This document shows, piece after piece, positions 33,829 through 40,720 of a stretch of DNA of 46,627 nt (its first letter is position 1; each line of letters begins with the position of its first letter). The DNA is from Verrucomicrobiota bacterium. GTDB taxonomy: Bacteria; Verrucomicrobiota; Verrucomicrobiia; Palsa-1439. The stretch covers positions 1 to 46,627 of the forward strand of contig VHCW01000031.1 in NCBI GenBank assembly GCA_016871575.1, read 5' to 3'. The position numbers and the translations under genes are program-made. Below the pieces are notes generated by a model. It was given only the letters and a program-made list of their open reading frames with translations. It made no database searches and was not told the origin of the DNA.

Positions 33829-34167
33829 TCAATCCTGATGGAACACTTCTTCCATGTCGGCCCACCATTCCTCCGGTTTGCGGTTGGCAAGCGGGAGCTG
33901 GCACGGTTTGCAGACCGCCCACCAACGTTGCGTTTCCGCGTCGGCCGCCATCGTCGCCATGTCGCCGGCGAAATCGCTGCCCACGTATTCGAGGTAGCTG
34001 AACAGATAATGGTTGCCGTCGGGCAGTTGGCGCAGATAGATCGAGTAGTTCTGGATATGGCACTGCTTGATCATCCGCAGCACCCCCGGCCAGACGGCGG
34101 CGTGCAGGCGTTTGTATTCGTCCAGTTTCTCAGGCCGGACACCGATAACCCAAGCGTATCGTTTCAT
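33829..34167 (-). CDS. rhaM: L-rhamnose mutarotase
   Basis: 112 aa (family about 104 aa). It interconverts alpha and beta anomers of L-rhamnose so that isomerase can act quickly. The N-terminus MKRYAWVIGVRPEKLDEYKRLHAAVWPGVL has the family Y18 and H22. IQNYSIYLRQLPDGNHYLFSYLEYVG is the second conserved segment and WWADMEEVFHQD the C-terminus. It lies between rhaT and a UroD-like gene, 12 nt from each, which supports L-rhamnose or a related deoxysugar as the operon's substrate. Cytoplasmic. Confidence 0.93.
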   Translation of the reverse strand: MKRYAWVIGVRPEKLDEYKRLHAAVWPGVLRMIKQCHIQNYSIYLRQLPDGNHYLFSYLEYVGSDFAGDMATMAADAETQRWWAVCKPCQLPLANRKPEEWWADMEEVFHQD

Positions 34168-34179
34168 TGTGGTGATCTC

Positions 34180-35253
34180 CTAGTGTTTGGCGGTTACATC
34201 GCCGAGATGGTTGCCGTAGGTCAAGGCCAACACGGCGGCGACGAGCACGGTCAACGCGATGCGCAGCGCCCAGCGCGTGCGCGGTTTGCAGGTTGTCCAT
34301 TCCTTCAGCGCGAGGCCGACGACGTTGCTGAACAGCACCAGCATGATCATGTGGATCGCCCAGCTCGTGAACTTGAACGCCCCCATCCGCACGTGGCCGA
34401 GGTTGTAGAAGAAGAACTGCCCGTACCAGAACAAACCGGTGAGCACCGCCATCGCAAAGTTCACCGGCAACGACGCCTTCTCCTCACCCGCCGGCAACTC
34501 GACGAGTTCGCCAATCGTCTTGTGCTTGGCGTGGAGGTAGAGGCAATAGACCAGCGTCGTCAGGAACGCGCCGGTGTTCGAGAAGATGTAGATGACGTTA
34601 CCCTGCCACATTCCCGCGCCGTGCTTGACGGCGGTGTCGGCAATCGGCTGCCCGGCTTCGAGCGCGAAGCCGTACACCGCGGAGAGCACGCCCGCCAACA
34701 GCGAGAGCGCCAGCCCTTTGCCAAGCGAGAAACTCTTCGACGCATCCTGCCCCTGCAAGTCTGTCTCCTTCGACCGGCCCGCGACACCGCACAACGCGAT
34801 GCCGAGCGTGCCGACGATGATGCCCATCAACACCCAACCGCCGCCGGGCTTCGAAAGAGTTGAGCCGAGCGTGCCCTTGACCAGCGGCGGAATCAGCGTG
34901 CCGAGCACGCTCGACAACCCGACCGCGATGGCATACGTGAGCGAGAACCCGATGTACCGGATCGAGACGCCGAACGCCGTCCCGCCGATGCCGTACGCCG
35001 CGCCGAGCAGGAACGATTTCAACATCGCGTCGCGCGGCGCTTCGCGGAGCACCGCGCCAAGTTCTGGAATCGTGAAGTACGCGCCGATGATCGGCAGCAG
35101 GAACCAGCAGAACGCGGCCTGCGTCAGCCAATACGTCTGCCACGACCAGCGTTTGACCTGTTTCTGCGGCGTGTAGCAGGTCGCCGCGAAGATCGCGCCC
35201 ACCGCGTGCAGCGCGACACCAAGGAAGGGATTGGAAACAACGCCGTCTGTCAT
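34180..35253 (-). CDS. rhaT: L-rhamnose/proton symporter (RhaT-like)
   Basis: 357 aa (E. coli RhaT is 344), about ten transmembrane segments. RhaT signatures include GVALHAVGAIFAATCYTPQKQVKRWSWQTYWLTQA at the N-terminus, GAAYGIGGTAFGVSIRYIGFSLTYAIAVGLSSVLGTLIPP and YGQFFFYNLGHVRMG. It imports L-rhamnose or a similar 6-deoxyhexose with protons. ATG 35253 is chosen because AAGGA lies about 8 nt upstream; an open frame further upstream lies in the preceding gene. The catabolic enzymes rhaA, rhaB and rhaD are not in the window. Confidence 0.93.
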   Translation of the reverse strand: MTDGVVSNPFLGVALHAVGAIFAATCYTPQKQVKRWSWQTYWLTQAAFCWFLLPIIGAYFTIPELGAVLREAPRDAMLKSFLLGAAYGIGGTAFGVSIRYIGFSLTYAIAVGLSSVLGTLIPPLVKGTLGSTLSKPGGGWVLMGIIVGTLGIALCGVAGRSKETDLQGQDASKSFSLGKGLALSLLAGVLSAVYGFALEAGQPIADTAVKHGAGMWQGNVIYIFSNTGAFLTTLVYCLYLHAKHKTIGELVELPAGEEKASLPVNFAMAVLTGLFWYGQFFFYNLGHVRMGAFKFTSWAIHMIMLVLFSNVVGLALKEWTTCKPRTRWALRIALTVLVAAVLALTYGNHLGDVTAKH

Positions 35254-35269
35254 TGTGAAGTTCCTTTCG

Positions 35270-36676
35270 TCACGTTTGTGGCACGTTCTCCAGGTAAACA
35301 CCATCCTTGCGCAACTGCACCTGCAGCTTGCGAACGTCAAACTGCGCCATCTCCGCTCCAGCGTTGAGCGCGAGCACGGCACAGGTGCCGACGCCCTGCC
35401 CCATCACCATGCAGTGGGATTGGAGACGGACCGACGCGAGGGCTTCGTGTGTCGCGGAAATGCAGCGACCGACGACGGCGAGATTCGGAATCTGGTTATT
35501 CAAACAGATACCAAGCGGAATATGATAGCTATCGCCGACGGCCGGCATCATCTCTGCCTTCTGATCCACCCACGTCGTGTGGCCGGTGCCTTTCGGGTCG
35601 TGAATATCAATCATCCAAAAACCGTGGCCTATGGCGTCGGGTTGCTTGACGGCTTTCACCACCATTTGCGCGTCAAGCGTCTTGAGACCGCGAATGCGCC
35701 GCGACTCACGGATGCCAAGGGCAAACCCTACTTGCTCGACCTCGGCGTCATGGAAGCCGGGCATCTGTTCCCGCCACAGATTCACGTATTGATAAACCTG
35801 CTCGCGAGCCTGCGCGGAGAGCCGTGTCAGTTCTTCCTCGTCGAGCGGATTACCGGCCACCGGACACATGTTGTAGGACACCAGCGGATCGCGCGGGCTG
35901 GTCAAGTAGGAACGGGCTGCCGCTTCAAGGAACTGGGGAAACTTGCCCTCATCGCGAAGTTTCTTCATGAGTTCGAACACGCGCTGGGCATCTTTGGAAT
36001 GAGATTTAATAGTGGCAGCATCCAATCCGCGCAACCGGAACATCATCGTCATGCCTTGCACTGCACCGTCACTTGCGCGCCCAAAGTCGAACGACAGCCC
36101 GGCGTTGGCAGCCACATCACCGTCGCCGGTGGCGTCAATGAAGATTTTTCCGGACACGAGTTTGCGGCCAGTTTTGGTGTCCACGAAGACAGCTTTCATC
36201 CGTCCATTCTCGACGAGCGACTCGATGGCGGTCAGGTTGCAGAAGACCCGCACACCAGCGTCCTTGAGCATTCGATGAAATACCACGCGCATTCCGGTTG
36301 AGTCGAACTCGTGCGTCTCTGGACGCGTTGGGTAATGCGCCATCCGACGCACGAAACGCCCGCCGCGGTCAATTGCCTCTTGTGTGAACCCGAAGATGAC
36401 CTGTTTCTTGCGGTCACTGGTGTGCCAGATGTTGACGAGCGCGTTGGTGGCCATCCCGCCAAGGCTCGGCCAGCGTTCCAGCAGGATCACTTTCGCCCCG
36501 TGTCGCGCCGCGCAACAAGCCGCCGAGATCCCCGCCGTGCCGCCGCCGCAGACGACAATGTCGGCCTCCGCCAACACAGGCAGTTTACGTTGAGGCTTTT
36601 CGTTTGCGCTGGTGGTGAGCGCGCCGAGTCCGCCGGCTGCGGCACTCCACAAGAATTTACGTCGTGAGGTTCTCAT
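35270..36676 (-). CDS. Tat-exported FAD-dependent oxidoreductase (copy 3, rhamnose operon)
   Basis: 468 aa. The N-terminus MRTSRRKFLWSAAAGGLGAL is a twin-arginine signal. The FAD fold is PVLAEADIVVCGGGTAGISAACCAARHGAKVILLERWPSLGGMA, with IFIDATGDGDVAANAGLSFDFG later. It belongs to the same family as the two tandem copies at 17705 and 19144 but is more distant. The GGAG site fits ATG 36676; the in-frame TTG at 36688 is less likely. The start lies inside the end of the UroD-like gene (20-nt overlap), so translation is coupled. An oxidation of a sugar in the periplasm is possible but unproven. Confidence 0.86.
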   Translation of the reverse strand: MRTSRRKFLWSAAAGGLGALTTSANEKPQRKLPVLAEADIVVCGGGTAGISAACCAARHGAKVILLERWPSLGGMATNALVNIWHTSDRKKQVIFGFTQEAIDRGGRFVRRMAHYPTRPETHEFDSTGMRVVFHRMLKDAGVRVFCNLTAIESLVENGRMKAVFVDTKTGRKLVSGKIFIDATGDGDVAANAGLSFDFGRASDGAVQGMTMMFRLRGLDAATIKSHSKDAQRVFELMKKLRDEGKFPQFLEAAARSYLTSPRDPLVSYNMCPVAGNPLDEEELTRLSAQAREQVYQYVNLWREQMPGFHDAEVEQVGFALGIRESRRIRGLKTLDAQMVVKAVKQPDAIGHGFWMIDIHDPKGTGHTTWVDQKAEMMPAVGDSYHIPLGICLNNQIPNLAVVGRCISATHEALASVRLQSHCMVMGQGVGTCAVLALNAGAEMAQFDVRKLQVQLRKDGVYLENVPQT

Positions 36677-37865
36677 CGAACTCTCCAAGGTTGAGTGGAT
36701 ATGTACCGTACTCGCGGACCAGTTTCACGATGTAATCGTAGGTCTGGCCGGAGACGTTGCTACTGACGGAGTGGTCGCTTTGGAAGATGACGCCACCGCC
36801 TTTGGCGGCGTTGAGTTTGCGGAGCACCTCGCGCTTGATCGCGGCGCGGTCGCCGGTTTCCCAGACCTGCATGTCACTGCCGCCACAAAAACCAATCCGG
36901 TGACCGTACTTCTTGCGATACTCGCAGAGATCCATCCCGGCTTTGGTTTCCATCGGGTTGTAGGAGTCGAGGCCGATCTCAATGTAGTCCTCCAAGATTG
37001 ACTCCACGTTGCCGCAACCGTGGTAGATGACCGGCAGGTTGTTCTTGTGACAGAGCGCGATCATCGCCTTGACGGTCGGCTTGAAATACTCGCGCCAGTA
37101 ATCGGGCGAGAAGAGCAGCGATTTACGGTAGGCAACGTCACCCCAGACGACAAAGCCGTCGAGCAAACCTTCACCGGCCTTGATGGTGGCCTCGGCGCTC
37201 TTGTAGTAGTGCTCGCCGATGCGGAGAATCTGTTTGCCGAAACGCTCCGGGTATTCGCCCATCCACATCAACATGTTCATCTGGCCGAGCAACCGGGTCA
37301 CGCACTCCGACGCTTCCATCATGCTGCCATAGACGGGGAAGTCGGGTCGCAGCGATTTCACCGTCTCGATCCACGGCGGCGAGTTGCGCGAGAAACCGTC
37401 ACCGACGCCCGCGATCTGGTTGTCGCCGCCGCTGAAGAACCTTCGTGGGTCGGCGGGGTCATCGAACTCGAACGCTTCGAGTTTCTCGATGGTGTCGGTC
37501 TCCCAACTGACCTGTTCCGGCATTGGGAAATCGAACCGTTTCCGCAACGTCGTCTCGAAGCCGGTCTTGATGACGACTTCCTCGGCGTCCTCGCGGATCG
37601 TCTCGAAGGGTTTGATGTGCGGGTCCATGTTTGGAATTGTGACAATCCAATCGAGGTCGTAGTGGTAATACGGATTGGCGTCCGCCGGCAGGCCGAGCTC
37701 CGTGCGCCAGCGTTTGATGAATCCGCCCCAGAACCAATCGCTGATCGGGACGCGGTCCAGTTCCTGATGGTGCAGTGCCTTGTTCATGCGGTCGAGTTTG
37801 CGCAGGGTATTCTCCTTGCGCGCGGTGGTGCCAGCCGCTTTGCCGGTGGTGTCGAACATGCTCAT
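36657..37865 (-). CDS. Uroporphyrinogen decarboxylase family protein (UroD/MtaA-like), copy 2
   Basis: 402 aa. A second, divergent UroD-superfamily protein in the same operon. LPVIYHGCGNVESILEDYIEIGLDSYNPMETKAGMDL holds the H-x-C zinc motif. The C-terminal part has GGVIFQSDHSVSSNVSGQTYDYIVKLV, where a histidine stands in the place of the MtaA third cysteine ligand, as in copy 1. AAGGAG lies 9 nt before the ATG. An orphan signal-peptide ORF ends 13 nt upstream. Function is probably methyl transfer or another C1 step in catabolism of a modified sugar; no corrinoid protein is encoded in the window. Confidence 0.8.
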   Translation of the reverse strand: MSMFDTTGKAAGTTARKENTLRKLDRMNKALHHQELDRVPISDWFWGGFIKRWRTELGLPADANPYYHYDLDWIVTIPNMDPHIKPFETIREDAEEVVIKTGFETTLRKRFDFPMPEQVSWETDTIEKLEAFEFDDPADPRRFFSGGDNQIAGVGDGFSRNSPPWIETVKSLRPDFPVYGSMMEASECVTRLLGQMNMLMWMGEYPERFGKQILRIGEHYYKSAEATIKAGEGLLDGFVVWGDVAYRKSLLFSPDYWREYFKPTVKAMIALCHKNNLPVIYHGCGNVESILEDYIEIGLDSYNPMETKAGMDLCEYRKKYGHRIGFCGGSDMQVWETGDRAAIKREVLRKLNAAKGGGVIFQSDHSVSSNVSGQTYDYIVKLVREYGTYPLNLGEFDENLTT

Positions 37866-37878
37866 GGTTGTGTTCTCC

Positions 37879-37968
37879 TTATATGTGTTTTTTTATTTCT
37901 AAATTGTGAATGCCAGCGGCCAGCGGCGCCAGCAGTAGGACAGTGAGGAGTGCGAGGGTGTGTTTCAT
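37879..37968 (-). pseudogene. Orphan signal-peptide ORF (29 aa), likely gene remnant
   Basis: The ATG at 37968 overlaps the DUF1961 stop as ATGA. Translation gives MKHTLALLTVLLLAPLAAG then IHNLEIKKHI and a TAA, i.e. little more than a signal peptide. Bases 37917-37972 match 43326-43381 (signal-peptide region of the GH38-like gene) at 50 of 56 positions without gaps. It looks like a former secreted-protein gene deleted down to its leader, or a recombined leader cassette. The low GC end runs into the ribosome site of the UroD-like gene. Translation could still help couple that gene to the operon. Confidence 0.6.
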
Positions 37969-38765
37969 GGTTTTAAGGGGAAGACTTTTAGGTCGTCGTA
38001 TTCACAACGGACGGTGTGAGCCATCTGGCGCAGGCCGATCCAGCCGGCGTGCGTCCAAACGGGTCCGTGAGTCTTGCCGTCATCATCGAAGGCGACTTCG
38101 ATCACGTCATCCACCATGAGTCGAATGGTGCCGCCGTGTTTGTAGAGGCGGATGGTTTGAAAGGCCTCGGCGGGTGCGGGCACCACAAGGTCTTTGCCGG
38201 TGGCGACCAGATGGAAGCCGCAATTCTTGCGCACGTTGGCGGTGCCGCGGTCGCCCGCCCAATACGAGATGTGGTAGTTGTTCAGGTCGCCGCTGTGATA
38301 TTGCGCGAAGAGGCCGGAACGCGGCTTGAGCGCCGGGTCGAAGATGCTTTCGCCATGGAGACCCCGGGCATTGAAGAAGATGATGTTGAGACCGTTCTTG
38401 CGATCCTGCGGGCGCACCTTGAACTCCAGCAGAAAGTCGGCGGGCATCTCTTTGGTCAGCCAGCAGACGAGGTGGTTGTCTTTCGGCGATGGTTTCTCAC
38501 CGCCGGGATCGCTTTCGAGGACGAGTCTGCCATTCACGATGCGCATGGTCTTGCCGCCTTCGAGCTTCCAATCGCCAAGCGCCGCGGCGTTGTCGAACGT
38601 CGTGGCATAGACGGGATGCGACCAATCGACATCGGTCGGCATGAATCGCTGGCCGACGGCAGGATGCGGCGGCGGTTCCTTTTCTGCCGCTACGACGAAT
38701 GGCGCGCTAGGCGCAAGAGCGGCGACGATGAACAGGCAAGCGGGGAGATGCATGAGACGTTTCAT
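37965..38765 (-). CDS. Secreted DUF1961 (YesU-like) protein
   Basis: 266 aa. A signal peptide (MKRLMHLPACLFIVAALAPSAPFVVA) is followed by a concanavalin-like beta sandwich. DWKLEGGKTMRIVNGRLVLES, then SIFDPALKPRSGLFAQYHSGDLNNYHISYWAG, then GWIGLRQMAHTVRCEYDDLKVFPL match the DUF1961 family (B. subtilis YesU is in a rhamnogalacturonan locus). It likely binds or acts on a polysaccharide fragment outside the cytoplasm. ATG 38765 overlaps the upstream stop as ATGA, which decides the start. Confidence 0.82.
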   Translation of the reverse strand: MKRLMHLPACLFIVAALAPSAPFVVAAEKEPPPHPAVGQRFMPTDVDWSHPVYATTFDNAAALGDWKLEGGKTMRIVNGRLVLESDPGGEKPSPKDNHLVCWLTKEMPADFLLEFKVRPQDRKNGLNIIFFNARGLHGESIFDPALKPRSGLFAQYHSGDLNNYHISYWAGDRGTANVRKNCGFHLVATGKDLVVPAPAEAFQTIRLYKHGGTIRLMVDDVIEVAFDDDGKTHGPVWTHAGWIGLRQMAHTVRCEYDDLKVFPLKP

Positions 38766-40720
38766 TCGTTGAAGTTCAGCACGTGTTTGCGGGCACCCTT
38801 CTGGATGGTGACCACACCGCTCTTCCAATCCGACTGCACGAACGGACTGTCATAAACCCTCGTCGGAGCCAGGTTGACGGGCTGGTCATTCACGCGCGGC
38901 AGTTCCGTTTGGTCGGTGAAGAAAATGAACCGGTCGCCACCGAGGCCAGTGTATGTGAGCCGTCCACCTTCGGTCTTCACCGGCAGGGCGAGGATGGCTT
39001 TTCGGAACGCCTCCCGCGTCGGGTAATCCGCCTTGGTCGCTGCCTCGATGATGACGGACGAGAATGCATCGGAGCATTGAAGCACCCATCCGCTCGCGCG
39101 GCTGTCCAGCGTGTCTCCGTCATCGCTCGTGGTGGCCTTGGGGAGCACCTTCTTCTTTTTCGCGGGTTTCGCCGGAGGAATGAGTTTGGTGTCGCCGGAG
39201 ATCACGCGCACTGCTGCCCACGCACCGGCTGCTTCCGTGAAAAACCATCCGCCTTCCTCGCGCGGCGCGGTAAGTCCCGCCTCCGAAATCCAAACGCGCA
39301 GGCCGTCGGCGTGCTGGCTGGTCTTGAGTTTCTGAGCGATCAGCGTGCCCTTGTGCTGCACGGCCCACTGCTGGTTGTAGGAGCTGTGATCCGTCTCGCA
39401 ATAGGGATAGATGCGCGCGTTCATCGCTCCGCGAAAGATGACTCCATACCAGCGGTTCTGAGAGCTTATCGACGTCCAGTCGCTAGCGGGCCGTGCAGCG
39501 CAAAGCAGGGAGCCCATGACAAATTCCGGCGTGCAGTAGGTGTAACGGACCAGACCACCACCATCGGGAGCGATTTGACTCATGCCTTTCCGCTTCTCAG
39601 CTCCCGGCTGGGCGAGTCCCGGACGGCGCTCGATCACCTCGTAGCTACCCCGGCCTTTCACATCGAGCGCCAGATCCATCACTACGTCGGGGATTTTCCA
39701 TGACGAGGTGACGAAGGGCAGCATGCTCAAATGCACGAACTGTGACGAACCGACGCCGAGCGCATACCACGCTGCACGACTGACGAAACTCTCCCCGTGT
39801 TTTGCTGAATCGGGATAGCACCGCGCCTTTGCCCCGCCCTCGATTCCATCGATCTGCTGTTGTGCCCACAGCGCCCAATAGAGCGTGATGTAGTCGCTGG
39901 CGCGATGCTTTAACACGGGATCATCGCTTAGCTCATAGAGCCAATAGACCGCGCTCAAGGTCCCGGACGCATACGAAGGCGACTCGATCTCGACCGTCAT
40001 GCCTTTGCGACCCCGCTCGCTGAGATACTCGCGCAGGTAAGCGGTCCACGCCGCGCTGTGCTGCCTCGCGGTGTGGCCGTCATCGAACAGGCGGTCGCGA
40101 TACTCGGGGACACGCGCCAGAAACGTCGTCACCGCCAAGCAGGACGCGAAGTGATTTGCATGATGATTTTCCGAGTCGGTTATCGTCCATGTGTGGGACT
40201 CGTCCACCACGCACGCCGCCATCTTCGACTTCACCTTCGCCCACTCCCACATCGTCGTGAGCATGACACGATAAGTCTCCGGGGAGAGCCGTCCTTTGGC
40301 TCGCGTGCCCTCGGGTCCGTAGAATTGCGCAAGCTGGGCCAAATAGCGGAGCGCTTCGGGAAAGCTGTGGATTTCCAGCAACGTCTGGGGGCGATCGAGA
40401 TGATACTGGCACATCTCACTGAGGGCCCTGTTCGCCTCCGCGAGCTGCTCATTCAAGTAGAACGCCCTCGAAGCAAAGAGGAGTACCGATTGCACATAAT
40501 GGCGGGTGAAGTCACCGCGATGATTCCAGTCCTTAATGATCGGTGCCGGAGCAAACGGCTGCCCCGACTGCTTGCGGAAAAACGCATCGCATCGCTGGGC
40601 GCTCTCGGTGCGGAGTTGTTGGATGGCGTCGGCGGAGAGCGAGCCGCCCGCATTGTCGGCAAGGAGTGCTGCTGGCGCAGCGAGCAACATGGTGGTGAGG
40701 AGTGTGAGGGCGCGTTTCAT
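38762..40720 (-). CDS. Large secreted protein of unknown family, probable alpha-helical toroid plus beta domain
   Basis: 652 aa. A signal peptide (MKRALTLLTTMLLAAPAALLA) is visible. The N-terminal 400 residues are helix-rich and carry ITDSENHHANHFASCLAVTTFLARVPEYRDRL and IESPSYASGTLSAVYWLYEL, which recall the (alpha/alpha) toroids of alginate or heparin lyases. A beta-rich C-terminal half follows, with a lysine-rich stretch (PPAKPAKKKKVLPK). I cannot assign the family; a polysaccharide lyase or glycosidase role is suggested only by fold impression and neighbours. ATG 40720 overlaps the GH38-like stop as ATGA. Confidence 0.68.
   Translation of the reverse strand: MKRALTLLTTMLLAAPAALLADNAGGSLSADAIQQLRTESAQRCDAFFRKQSGQPFAPAPIIKDWNHRGDFTRHYVQSVLLFASRAFYLNEQLAEANRALSEMCQYHLDRPQTLLEIHSFPEALRYLAQLAQFYGPEGTRAKGRLSPETYRVMLTTMWEWAKVKSKMAACVVDESHTWTITDSENHHANHFASCLAVTTFLARVPEYRDRLFDDGHTARQHSAAWTAYLREYLSERGRKGMTVEIESPSYASGTLSAVYWLYELSDDPVLKHRASDYITLYWALWAQQQIDGIEGGAKARCYPDSAKHGESFVSRAAWYALGVGSSQFVHLSMLPFVTSSWKIPDVVMDLALDVKGRGSYEVIERRPGLAQPGAEKRKGMSQIAPDGGGLVRYTYCTPEFVMGSLLCAARPASDWTSISSQNRWYGVIFRGAMNARIYPYCETDHSSYNQQWAVQHKGTLIAQKLKTSQHADGLRVWISEAGLTAPREEGGWFFTEAAGAWAAVRVISGDTKLIPPAKPAKKKKVLPKATTSDDGDTLDSRASGWVLQCSDAFSSVIIEAATKADYPTREAFRKAILALPVKTEGGRLTYTGLGGDRFIFFTDQTELPRVNDQPVNLAPTRVYDSPFVQSDWKSGVVTIQKGARKHVLNFNE

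Noticed and set aside
32755-37865. UroD-like genes as haem biosynthesis hemE
   Set aside because: They have the MtaA-type HxC motif, lack the hemE signatures, and are embedded in a sugar operon in two divergent copies.
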